A stretch of 64,000 nt of DNA from the NCBI GenBank assembly GCA_003134655.1, contig PLBY01000152.1, positions 47,129-111,128 on the forward strand. The letters are read 5' to 3'. The translations under genes and the position numbers were made by a program. The first letter of the stretch is position 1, and every line of letters begins with the position of its first letter. Positions 52,864 through 61,240 of this stretch are shown piece by piece. Source of the stretch: Acidobacteriaceae bacterium (GTDB taxonomy: Bacteria > Acidobacteriota > Terriglobia > Terriglobales > Acidobacteriaceae). The notes below the pieces were generated by a model. It was not told the origin of the DNA. It did not search any database and saw nothing but the letters and a program-made list of their open reading frames with translations.

Positions 52864-54312
52864 CTATCTCCGCGTCAGATCTTTGTGGCAGCTGGAACAA
52901 AACGCCAAATTGTTCACCTGGTCCTTTGACAGCAGATCAGGCTGCGCTGACGAATGCGGCTGGTGGCACGACAGGCAGTCAATTTTTGCGTGTACTTTGG
53001 TGATATCCGTCGGGTCCAGCACATCGGACACCGGGTGGCCTTCGATCGGATGCCCGCGCCCAAACTTCAGAGGCAGCACAACCACTTTATTCTTCGCGAA
53101 ATAATCTTCGGGCAACCGCACGCTGCCGTCGAAAATCGTCAGCACGTGTTCGGCTTCCAGTTTCTTGGGCTGCGAATCCGGACCGTGGCACTCGAGGCAG
53201 AGGGCATTCGCCGTCTTGGCGCGCAGCAGATGATCGTTCTCACCGCCGTGCGGCTCGTGGCAGGTGGCGCATCCCTGCTTGAAGGCGGGCTGATGCAGAA
53301 AGTGTTTCTTGCCCTGATCGGCCTGGTCGGTATGGCAGGTCAGGCAGATATCGACCGCATTGGTTTTGGGCAATCCCGGCTGGCGGCTGGCATGCGGATT
53401 ATGGCAGTCGGTGCAATCGCCCGCCGCTCCTGGGTGCGGCACTTTCGCCTTCTCAATCTTCTCGACTTTATCGCTGTGGCAGGTTACGCAGATCGATTTC
53501 ACATCCGCCTGCGTGAGCACGACTTTGCCGTCCTTGGCCGGAGCGTGGCATGTGTCGCAGGATTTGTCGGCAAACGGAGGATGCAGGAACTGCCGCATCA
53601 GCTTCGGAACAGCCGATTGGTGCGGATCATGGCAACTGGTGCAGTCCGCCGTGGCGAAGGGCTGGTCATGATGCGCCTTCTGCAGGCCGGCGTCCTTGAC
53701 GTCGTGGCAATCAATGCAAAGTGCTGGAGCGCTCTTGGTCAGGTGAAAATCGAACTCAGCCTTGCCGGGTTCGCCGGTCTTGTGCGTCGTGTGGCAGGTG
53801 TCGCATCCCATGTCGAGAGCGGCGTGGCGACTGCCTTTTTCCGGGACGTTCAATCCTTGTTTGTGGCAAGTCAGGCAAAGATTCTGGCCCTTGTCGCCGG
53901 ACTCGGGCTTCAGCAACTGATTCTTGTTATCGCTGGTGTGCGGGTCGTGGCACTTGATGCAGTCGCGCACGGCCGGGGGATGCACCGTCCCTTTCAAGGT
54001 GGCGGCGTCTTTCTCGGTGTGGCAACTGAGGCAGAGTGCTTGCGGAGTCGAGGTGATCAGCTTGATGCGAGTGATGTCTTTGTTCACTCGAACTTCGTGA
54101 CAGCTCAAGCATCCCGTGGCGATCGCGGAGTGAACGGCCTTGCCTTTCGACTTGTCCTCATGGCACTCGAGACACTTCGCCGAGTCGACGTTCTTGTCGA
54201 GGGGAACCGGATGCTCCTTGGCGAAGGCGGGCATCGCCCCGATCAGAAGGAGAATCGCCAGCAACTGAAGGAGACGGGGGAGGGCCTGACCGATGTTGGT
54301 TTTCCTGTGCAT
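52864..54312 (-). CDS. Sixteen-haem c-type cytochrome
   Basis: The start MHRKTNIGQALPRLLQ (54312) is chosen because it gives a normal signal peptide (hydrophobic LLAILLLIGAMPAFA). The 482-residue protein has 16 CXXCH motifs from CLECH to CSSCH, one per 28 residues after the signal, with regular doubled-CXXCH pairs (CHEPHGG, CHDPHQS, CHNPHAS types). This is a wire-like cytochrome of the periplasm or outer surface. It is the first gene of the cluster and is followed without a break by an NHL gene. Confidence 0.92.
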   Translation of the reverse strand: MHRKTNIGQALPRLLQLLAILLLIGAMPAFAKEHPVPLDKNVDSAKCLECHEDKSKGKAVHSAIATGCLSCHEVRVNKDITRIKLITSTPQALCLSCHTEKDAATLKGTVHPPAVRDCIKCHDPHTSDNKNQLLKPESGDKGQNLCLTCHKQGLNVPEKGSRHAALDMGCDTCHTTHKTGEPGKAEFDFHLTKSAPALCIDCHDVKDAGLQKAHHDQPFATADCTSCHDPHQSAVPKLMRQFLHPPFADKSCDTCHAPAKDGKVVLTQADVKSICVTCHSDKVEKIEKAKVPHPGAAGDCTDCHNPHASRQPGLPKTNAVDICLTCHTDQADQGKKHFLHQPAFKQGCATCHEPHGGENDHLLRAKTANALCLECHGPDSQPKKLEAEHVLTIFDGSVRLPEDYFAKNKVVVLPLKFGRGHPIEGHPVSDVLDPTDITKVHAKIDCLSCHQPHSSAQPDLLSKDQVNNLAFCSSCHKDLTRR

Positions 54313-54778
54313 ACGAAGACGGGTTTGGGACGATAGCACCATTACCAACCGATGCATGTGCACGATCCTCGCCTTCCTGATGTGGGAACAACTGCCAGTT
54401 CTTGATTCAACTGTAAATTATTGCAACAAATCACTTTTTAACTTACACCTCCGACTGCCCAGAATTCTCACGAACCGGATTTGAGCTCTCAAGGATGGGC
54501 TTTCTGCCACACCTCGTCGGTGAAATGACGCACGTTCGTCCAGGTCTCAGCCGAGTTTCCATTTTCGCCAGATTTCAAGCCATTTGTGATTGAAATCACA
54601 GACTTCCGGCGGTGCGTGAATTCGCAATTGGACCTTATAGAGATGAGTGTTATGCCTCATGCAAGCGGCTGGCATGGAACATCGTTCTTGCCTTAACTCA
54701 TTGATCGCACAGGACTTGGCACAGCCCCGGAACGTTGGCGCGGAACGTGCATTGCACTATGCGAGGAAGAGAAACGTC
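54313..54778. promoter_or_regulatory. Divergent control region of the cytochrome cluster and ccs/res genes
   Basis: The 466 bp separate the minus-strand cytochrome cluster from the plus-strand maturation genes. A perfect CRP/FNR-like dyad is at 54585-54600, and a TATAGA -10 candidate for the plus strand is at 54636-54641. An AT-rich stretch (54405-54440) may serve the minus-strand promoter. The last 130 bp could encode an N-terminal extension of ResB, which I reject for lack of fit to the family. Confidence 0.5.
54585..54600. promoter_or_regulatory. CRP/FNR-family binding site candidate
   Basis: TGTGATTGAAATCACA is a perfect inverted repeat with the CRP-type layout TGTGA-N6-TCACA. It lies 194 bp before the ResB start and about 55 bp before the likely transcription start. 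A related dyad AGTGA-N6-TCACT is upstream of the cytochrome c gene. Confidence 0.6.
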
Positions 54779-56239
54779 ATGGCCCTGTCACTTCGCTCCG
54801 CTTTTCGCGGAATGCCCCGCAAAATCTGGCAGACGCTCAGCTCGATCAAGACCGGCGTCGTTCTGATCATTCTGGTTGTCATCTTCTCTGCGGCAGGGAC
54901 GGTCATCCTGCAACGTCCGATGACCGATGCCGACGACATGCAGCGCGCGTACTCGCCCGCCATGTTGCGCTTTCTCGACGCCACGGGCCTCACCGATATC
55001 TTTCACACGCGCTGGTTTGTCGCCATGCTGATTCTGGTCAGCCTGAGCATCATCTGCGCGTCTGTGCAGCGCTTCCCTAACGCCTGGCGATACTTCGCGC
55101 GGCCTTACAAGAGTCCCGATGAAAGCTTCCGCAAAGTTCTGCCGACGCAGGCCCAGATTCCCGTTGCCGATGAAGAGCAGGGATTGAGCGCAGCCGAGCG
55201 CGCCTTCAAGCACCTGGGACTGAAAACGGAGCGCATCGTACGAACCGACAGCTTCTCGTTGTTCTCAGAGCGCAGCCGCATCTCCGAGATGGCTGTCTAC
55301 ATCGTGCATGCCAGCCTGCTGCTGATTTTCCTGGGCTTCATCGTCGACTCGCTCTACGGGTGGCGCGGATTTCTGATGCTGAGTCCGGGGACATCGAGCA
55401 ATCAGGTCGAAACGAAAAATGGCGCCCTGCGGACCATTCCGTTCTCGATTCGCTGCGACGGCACGGGTGAGGAGACTTATGCCGACGGCTCGCCGAAACG
55501 GTGGTGGTCGAAACTAGCCGTAGTCGAAGGCGGCCGCGAGGTTTCGAGCAAAGAAATCGTGGTCAACGATCCGCTGGTCTATCAGGGGCTGCGCTTCTAC
55601 CAGGCCAGCTATGGCCGCACCGGAAAGCTTGATCAGCTGATTCTGAACGCGACTCCGGCCAACGGCACTAAAGGCACGCCGCAGGAAATCTCTCTGGGCA
55701 TGAACCAGACGGTGGCGCTTGATGCCGACACCAGTGTGCAACTGGTTGAGTTTATCCCAGACTTCGTGGTGCAAGACGGCCACGTCTATGCGCGCAGCAA
55801 AGACATAACTAATCCTGCGGTCCACATGATTGTGACGTCGAAGCAGGCCAACACCAGTGTGAATGTTTGGCTGCCGGAAATGCCCGGTATCGATGAGAAC
55901 GCGTCCTCCCCCTACACTTTCGATCCCAAAGACCTGAAGACTGGCATTTACACCGGGCTGCAGGTCTCGCATGAACCCGGCCAGTGGGCAGTATGGGCCG
56001 GCGTCGTGCTGATGGCCATCGGCCTGACCTTTGTTTTCTACGTGGTTCACATGCGCTTCTGGGTCGTTCCCGTGATCGATGCGCGTGGTCAAACCGCGCT
56101 GTGGATCGGTGGCACCGCGAACCGCAATCGCGACGCCTTCGAACTCAGATTCAAGAACGTGGTGGAGCAAATTAAGAAGGAACTCAAACCCGAACTCGTG
56201 GCCTCTGCCCAGCAAGCCACATCGATCGCCGGTCGGTGA
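54779..56239 (+). CDS. resB: Cytochrome c biogenesis protein ResB/Ccs1
   Basis: ResB/Ccs1 holds the apocytochrome and, with CcsA, attaches haem on the periplasmic side (System II). The 486-residue protein starts at MALSLRSAF (GAGGAAG upstream) and has four membrane helices: about 26-45, 75-93, 160-182 and, after a large periplasmic domain, 405-430. The signature SSIKTGVVLIILVVIFSAAG at the start and VYIVHASLLLIFLGFI are family features. It is followed by ccsA 19 bp downstream. Confidence 0.92.
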   Translation: MALSLRSAFRGMPRKIWQTLSSIKTGVVLIILVVIFSAAGTVILQRPMTDADDMQRAYSPAMLRFLDATGLTDIFHTRWFVAMLILVSLSIICASVQRFPNAWRYFARPYKSPDESFRKVLPTQAQIPVADEEQGLSAAERAFKHLGLKTERIVRTDSFSLFSERSRISEMAVYIVHASLLLIFLGFIVDSLYGWRGFLMLSPGTSSNQVETKNGALRTIPFSIRCDGTGEETYADGSPKRWWSKLAVVEGGREVSSKEIVVNDPLVYQGLRFYQASYGRTGKLDQLILNATPANGTKGTPQEISLGMNQTVALDADTSVQLVEFIPDFVVQDGHVYARSKDITNPAVHMIVTSKQANTSVNVWLPEMPGIDENASSPYTFDPKDLKTGIYTGLQVSHEPGQWAVWAGVVLMAIGLTFVFYVVHMRFWVVPVIDARGQTALWIGGTANRNRDAFELRFKNVVEQIKKELKPELVASAQQATSIAGR

Positions 56240-56258
56240 GTCCGGCTACGGAGGAAGT

Positions 56259-57656
56259 ATGGCAAGCGAAAAAGTTGAACAGCATCCCGCGACCGGCACA
56301 ACGCTGGTCGTCATGGTGGGGTTGGGAATTGCGTTTCTGCTGTTCATCGCTTTTCTGAATGTGGTGAAGAGCGGAAACATTCTGACTGAGGCCAACCTGC
56401 TCTATGCCGCGCTGGTCTTCTACGCGGGCGCGGGAGCGCTGTATCTGGGCTTCGGCGTGACCGGGACGGAAGCTTACATCAAGTTTGCCTCGCTCATGAC
56501 TTGGGCGGGACTGCTGGCCAACACCGGGGCAGTGGCGCATCGTTGGTATGAGGCGGGACATCCACCGTTCGCCAGCATCTATGAAATGTTGCTGAGCTTC
56601 GTATGGACGCTAGCGGCACTCACGCTCATCGCTGAAAAGAAGTACGGCGTGAAAGTGATCGGCACGGTCACCATGCCGGTCGCGATTGTCGGCGTCATCC
56701 TGATGCAGCTTCTACCCAGCGAAGTCCGGCCCCTCGTGCCTGCGCTGCAATCTACATGGCTGCACGTTCACGTAACCCTCGCCATGCTGGCGTATGCGGC
56801 GTGTGCCCTGAGTTTTGCGCTGGCGATGATGTTCCTGATCCAGGACAAGGTGAAGACGGAATTATTCCTGGCTGCAACCAGCATCTTTACTGTCGGAATT
56901 TATGCTGCGGTGCTGACTCGCTTCGAGCGGTGGGGCGGCTTCAACGTAATTGCCTGGGACGCCGAGAATAAGGCGGAAGTATTCGTCTCACGCGGCGTGC
57001 GGCTATTCGTCACCATCCCGGACCTCGGCTGGCTGATGCTGCTGGTCTTCGCGGCCGTGGCTGCGCCGCTAGTGCTCTACGTTCTATCACTTGTAAAGAA
57101 GAATGAAGGCTTGCTGGCAGTTGCCGATCGCGCCGTCTTCATCAGTATTCTGCTGCAATCCCTGGCGTTGGTCTTCTTCGTGCTGCGCGTACGGGGTGGA
57201 CAATATCCTTCTCTCGACGCTGAAGGGTTATACGCAACCAGCCTGTCCGCAAGCCCCTTCATTCTGTCCGCGCTGGTCGGCGGTATCTTCGCCAATCTCC
57301 TTTATCTTCTGCTCCTCTGGCGCCGTCAGGATCTCGAACGACTACTACCCGATGCGGATGCGCTCGACCGCATCACCTACAAAACGATTTGTATTGCCTT
57401 TCCCTTGCTCACCCTGATGATCGCCGCCGGCGCCTACTGGGCTAACCGGGCCTGGGGTTCCTACTGGAACTGGGACCCCAAAGAGACGTGGGCGGCGATT
57501 ACTTGGCTGGTGTACGCCGGCTACCTGCACATGCGCATCACCCGCGGCTGGCGCGGACGCCGTGCGGCCTACTTCGCCATCCTCGGATTCGCGGTGGTGA
57601 TGTTCACCTTCTTTGGTGTGACTTACTTGTTGCCTGGATTACATGCTTATGCCTGA
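56259..57656 (+). CDS. ccsA: Cytochrome c biogenesis protein CcsA/ResC
   Basis: GGAGGAAG directly before the ATG at 56259 fixes the start (465 residues). The protein is polytopic and carries the haem-handling WWD-type motif WGSYWNWDPKETWAAITWLV near residue 405, with conserved His residues (TWLHVHVTLAMLAY, YLHMRITRGW) as axial ligands. It completes System II with ResB and should serve all 40 haem sites encoded here. Overlaps the kinase gene start by 14 bp. Confidence 0.95.
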   Translation: MASEKVEQHPATGTTLVVMVGLGIAFLLFIAFLNVVKSGNILTEANLLYAALVFYAGAGALYLGFGVTGTEAYIKFASLMTWAGLLANTGAVAHRWYEAGHPPFASIYEMLLSFVWTLAALTLIAEKKYGVKVIGTVTMPVAIVGVILMQLLPSEVRPLVPALQSTWLHVHVTLAMLAYAACALSFALAMMFLIQDKVKTELFLAATSIFTVGIYAAVLTRFERWGGFNVIAWDAENKAEVFVSRGVRLFVTIPDLGWLMLLVFAAVAAPLVLYVLSLVKKNEGLLAVADRAVFISILLQSLALVFFVLRVRGGQYPSLDAEGLYATSLSASPFILSALVGGIFANLLYLLLLWRRQDLERLLPDADALDRITYKTICIAFPLLTLMIAAGAYWANRAWGSYWNWDPKETWAAITWLVYAGYLHMRITRGWRGRRAAYFAILGFAVVMFTFFGVTYLLPGLHAYA

Positions 57657-58914
57657 GATTATGACCGACAAAATAGTGCCGGAGATTCCGACTGAAGCGG
57701 TCCCTGAAACTGCCGCTCCCCGCTCGCGCACGGGCTTTTTCAGTACGGCGTATTCCAGCCGGGCTTTGTTGACGGAGCCGATCTCAACGGGACCAGTCGA
57801 AGATGGGTCCACGGCAGCGAGCATGAAGTCCGAGGACCCCGAATTGCCCTGGCTGCGCATCAACTGGGAAATCAAGGCTCTGGTTCCGATCGCGTTCGTT
57901 CTGCTGGGCGGAATGCTGCTGTTCCTGCTGGCTACGCTCTCCTGGCGCGATCCCGAACGCCATATGGTTCTGTTGGTCGCAGGCGCAGGTGCGGTCGCGA
58001 TCTGCGGCGCGCTCCTCGTCGTACTCACCTACACCGTGCAGCGGCCCATGGTCGAGTTGCAGCAGAAAATCGCTCAGTTAGGCGGCGGAGATCTCAACGT
58101 GTCCGTGAGTTTTGCCCGCCGCAACGATGAGATCGGCGACCTCGGCCGGAACTTCAACCAGATGGTCCTGCAATTGCGCGAAGGTCGGAACGAGATCGAG
58201 CGACTGCACCGCACGCAAATGTCACGCGCCGAGCATTTGGCCACTCTGGGAGAGATGGCGACCGGACTGGCCCACGAGATCCGAAATCCCTTGGCGGGGA
58301 TTGCCGGCGTCATCGAAATCATTGGCCGCGACCTGCCTTCGACCAGCCCCGCACGCGCTGTGGTCAAGGACGTTCGCCAGGAGATCGCCCGCATCAACCA
58401 CATCGTCACCGACCTTCTGCAGACAGCGCGCCCGCATCCACCCACGGTCCGCAAGAGCAACCTGAACACCACGGTGGAACATGCTGTCATGCTTGGCCGG
58501 CAGCAGGCGCTGGCGAAATCGATCGAGATCGCCCTTCACAAAGACCCCACGCTGCCGGAGGTCGAGCACGACAGCGATCAGATACACCAGGTGCTGTTGA
58601 ACTTGCTGCTGAATGCTCTGCAGGCGATCGACGCCAACGGAAAGATCACCGTCACGCTGCGACCCCAGGGCACAACAGCCGTCGTCGAAGTAGCTGATAA
58701 CGGACGCGGTATCGACGCGGATCACCTCCCCAACATTTTCCGTCCCTTCTACACCACCAAGGGCGACGGCACCGGCCTCGGATTGTCTCTGGCCCGCCGC
58801 ATCGTGGAAGACCACCAGGGCCGCATTGACGTCACCAGCACTGTCGGCAAGGGCACAAGTTTCGCAGTCATCCTGCCTTTGCAGCGTGCAGAGGCTCCAA
58901 ACTCGGCTTCCTAG
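57643..58914 (+). CDS. Membrane sensor histidine kinase (NtrB/ZraS-like)
   Basis: An N-terminal cytoplasmic stretch (about 75 residues) precedes two membrane helices (81-99 and 108-130) with almost no periplasmic loop, a HAMP segment (about 131-183), the H-box with His211 (GLAHEIRNPLAGI), and a HATPase domain: N-box LLNLLLNALQAI, G1 VADNGRGIDADH, F-box FRPFYTTKGDGTGLGLSLA. The lack of a sensor loop means that it probably senses a membrane or internal signal. Start may be 57643, 57649 or 57661, the last avoiding overlap with ccsA. The partner regulator is downstream. Confidence 0.92.
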   Translation: MLMPEIMTDKIVPEIPTEAVPETAAPRSRTGFFSTAYSSRALLTEPISTGPVEDGSTAASMKSEDPELPWLRINWEIKALVPIAFVLLGGMLLFLLATLSWRDPERHMVLLVAGAGAVAICGALLVVLTYTVQRPMVELQQKIAQLGGGDLNVSVSFARRNDEIGDLGRNFNQMVLQLREGRNEIERLHRTQMSRAEHLATLGEMATGLAHEIRNPLAGIAGVIEIIGRDLPSTSPARAVVKDVRQEIARINHIVTDLLQTARPHPPTVRKSNLNTTVEHAVMLGRQQALAKSIEIALHKDPTLPEVEHDSDQIHQVLLNLLLNALQAIDANGKITVTLRPQGTTAVVEVADNGRGIDADHLPNIFRPFYTTKGDGTGLGLSLARRIVEDHQGRIDVTSTVGKGTSFAVILPLQRAEAPNSAS

Positions 58915-58960
58915 ACCGCATCCGTCCATTCCCCTCCCTTCCGTAGTAAGCTAAACAGGC

Positions 58961-60448
58961 ATGCCTGCGGAGAAGATTCTGATCATCGACGACGAGCGCC
59001 TGGTGCGCTGGTCGTTGCGCCAAAAGTGCGAAGAGTGGGGATACCAGGTCTCGGAAGCCGTTGCCGGCGAACCGGGTCTACGCATGGCTCAACAAGAGTC
59101 TCCCGATCTCGTTCTGCTCGATGTCCGCATGCCGGATCTGAACGGCATTCAAGTTCTCGAACAACTCAAAAAAGCTCCCGACGCTCCGGCCGTGATAATG
59201 ATCACCGCCGATCCCCAACTGGATGACGTAAAGACAGCTCTCAAGCTGGGCGCCTACGACTTCATCGGCAAGCCGCTGGACTTCGAGGAGTTACACGTCA
59301 CCATTCAGAATGCCTTGGAAGCTTCGCGGCTACGAACTGAAGTCAAATCGCTGCGCGGCGAGGTTCGTCGGAACACGGGGTATCACGAAGTCGTCGCGGT
59401 CTCGCCAAAGACGACCGAACTGATGAGCTTCGTTCAGAAGGTCGCAGCCAGCGAGGCCACGACAATTCTGGTTCAAGGCGAGAGTGGCACGGGCAAGGAT
59501 CTGATCGCCAAGACGATTCATTATGAGAGCACGCGCCAGAACGGTCCTTTCGTCGCCATCAACTGTTCCGCAATTCCTGAAACTCTGATGGAAGCCGAAC
59601 TTTTCGGCCACGAACGAGGCGCCTTCACCGACGCCAAACAGATGAAGAAAGGCCTGTTCGAAACGGCCAACGGCGGCACGCTCTTCCTGGATGAAATCGG
59701 AGAACTGTCTCCGCTGCTGCAGGCCAAACTGCTGCGCGTCTTGGAGGATCAGGTCATCCGCCGAGTCGGGGGCGTGCGCGATATGCAGGTGGATGTGCGC
59801 GTGATCGCCGCATCCAATCGCGACCTGGAAAAAGCGGTGCGCGAAGGCCATTTCCGCCAGGATCTTTATTACCGGCTGGCGATTATCGCCATCTTCATTC
59901 CACCGCTGCGCGAACGTACGGAAGACATTCTGCCGCTCGTCGATTTTTTCATTGACTGGTACAACCGCAAGTTCAAGAAATCCATTCGCGGTATCAGCCC
60001 GGAGACGCGACGGTTGCTGCTCGCTCACAACTGGCCGGGGAATGTCCGCGAGCTCAAGAATTCAATCGAACGCGCGATGATTCTCGAAGAGGAGTTCATT
60101 CTGCGGCCGGTCTACATGCCGTTCGCGGTAGGAGAAGCGGCCCGCAGCGGCTTGACCGCGTTCGAACACAGCAGCGCGTCGAGTGACAGTGGGGGCAAGC
60201 AGTTGTCGAACGGACGGGTGCTTCCGCGGCTCTATATTCCAGAAGAAGGCACGTCATTAGAAGAGGTGGAGCGTGCCATGGTCGAATTGGCCATGCGACA
60301 AGCCAATGGCAACCAAACCCACGCCGCCCGCCTCCTCGACATCAGTCGAGACGCGCTCCGCTACAAATTGAAGAAATTCGAACTCGTCCCCGCCGGCGAC
60401 GAGGAAAGCCCGGCAGATTCCGTTCCTTCCGAAAACGCATCCGGCTAG
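58961..60448 (+). CDS. NtrC-family sigma-54-dependent response regulator
   Basis: The 495-residue protein has a receiver domain (Asp54 in LLDVRMPD, with Asp10/Asp11 and Lys104), an AAA+ domain with Walker A GESGTGKD (173-180) and Walker B FLDEIGEL, and a C-terminal Fis-type helix-turn-helix (ANGNQTHAARLLDISRDALR). The sigma-54 contact loop reads GAFTDA (220-225) instead of GAFTGA, a tolerated variant in some relatives. The kinase upstream is the natural partner. A sigma-54-dependent target promoter was not identified in the window. Confidence 0.95.
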   Translation: MPAEKILIIDDERLVRWSLRQKCEEWGYQVSEAVAGEPGLRMAQQESPDLVLLDVRMPDLNGIQVLEQLKKAPDAPAVIMITADPQLDDVKTALKLGAYDFIGKPLDFEELHVTIQNALEASRLRTEVKSLRGEVRRNTGYHEVVAVSPKTTELMSFVQKVAASEATTILVQGESGTGKDLIAKTIHYESTRQNGPFVAINCSAIPETLMEAELFGHERGAFTDAKQMKKGLFETANGGTLFLDEIGELSPLLQAKLLRVLEDQVIRRVGGVRDMQVDVRVIAASNRDLEKAVREGHFRQDLYYRLAIIAIFIPPLRERTEDILPLVDFFIDWYNRKFKKSIRGISPETRRLLLAHNWPGNVRELKNSIERAMILEEEFILRPVYMPFAVGEAARSGLTAFEHSSASSDSGGKQLSNGRVLPRLYIPEEGTSLEEVERAMVELAMRQANGNQTHAARLLDISRDALRYKLKKFELVPAGDEESPADSVPSENASG

Positions 60449-60507
60449 CAACAATCCACGTTCTGCAACGGTTCTTAGAGAAAGAAAACGGTTCCGAGCA
60501 AGAAATA

Positions 60508-60530
60508 GGGGCTTCCTTTTGGGAAGCCCC
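60508..60530 (-). terminator. Terminator between convergent regulator and TPR genes
   Basis: A perfect 9-bp stem GGGGCTTCC/GGAAGCCCC with a 5-base loop lies between convergent genes. On the minus strand the stem is followed by TATTTCTTG, so it ends the TPR gene; on the plus strand the T-tract is poor. Confidence 0.75.
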
Positions 60531-60580
60531 TTGGCGCCGATATGAGCGGGTTACAAAGGAGCGCCAGTACTCAAAATTGT

Positions 60581-61240
60581 CTAGCCGCGCGACGCGTGCT
60601 CTTTCGCTTTGGCGATGTACTGCTCGACCTGCTGCCGTTGTGGATAGTCCGGATTTGCCTTGAGCAACTGCCAAGCCTCAATCGCGCCCTTGGGATCCTG
60701 TTTGCCTTGCCACCGCACCCATCCCAGGTTGAACAGGGTCTGCGGATGTCCCGGCCGGTACTTCAGGGAAGTCTCCATTGCGGCCAAAGCTTTTTCAGAG
60801 TTTCCGGTATACCAGTACGCGGTGCCCATGTCGGTGCGGACGTCCGGATTGTCGGGATGAATGGCCAGCGCCCGCTCGTAGTACTGGATCGCACTGGGGA
60901 ACTGTTGTCCGTCGTAATAGAGGTTGCCCAGTTTCACGAGCGAATCGAAGTCATTGGGATCTTTGTTTACAGCCTCAAGCAACGGTGCCGCAGCCTGCGC
61001 CAGTGCGGCTTGGGCATTGGGGTCCGGCTGCTTTTGCTGAGAGACGTTTCCCTGCTCGGTGGTTGTCGAGGGTGCGGCCTGCGCCGTGCCGGCCGACGCC
61101 GACCCGCGGAACAAGTATCCCAGGGCCACGCCCAGCAGCAGGCAAAATGCCGCCAACAAGTAAGCCTGCGTACTGGTCCACGAAATGGTACCCGTGGAAT
61201 TAGTAGTTGATTGCGACTGGGCGTTCTTTCCTTCGCTCAT
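60581..61240 (-). CDS. Membrane-anchored TPR protein, second paralogue (CycH/NrfG-like)
   Basis: The start at MSEGKNAQSQ (ATG 61240, after GGAGA) gives 219 residues and overlaps the hemA end by 41 bp. One membrane helix (AYLLAAFCLLLGVALGYLFRG) is followed by a Gln/Ala-rich linker and three TPR repeats (about 95-210), such as LVKLGNLYYDGQQFPSAIQY and LFNLGWVRWQGKQDPKGAIE. It shares anchor and last repeat with the TPR protein at 35871. Overlap with hemA and nearness to ccs genes support a role in delivering apocytochrome for haem ligation. Confidence 0.85.
   Translation of the reverse strand: MSEGKNAQSQSTTNSTGTISWTSTQAYLLAAFCLLLGVALGYLFRGSASAGTAQAAPSTTTEQGNVSQQKQPDPNAQAALAQAAAPLLEAVNKDPNDFDSLVKLGNLYYDGQQFPSAIQYYERALAIHPDNPDVRTDMGTAYWYTGNSEKALAAMETSLKYRPGHPQTLFNLGWVRWQGKQDPKGAIEAWQLLKANPDYPQRQQVEQYIAKAKEHASRG

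Noticed and set aside
43874..54312. c-di-GMP riboswitch before the cytochrome genes
   Set aside because: Such riboswitches precede cytochrome genes in Geobacter, but I could not find the conserved core in the intergenic regions here.
52954..54336. 460-codon frame antisense to the 16-haem cytochrome
   Set aside because: The repeats of Val/Ala/Arg/Gly mirror the regular CXXCH codons of the real gene; no domain is seen.
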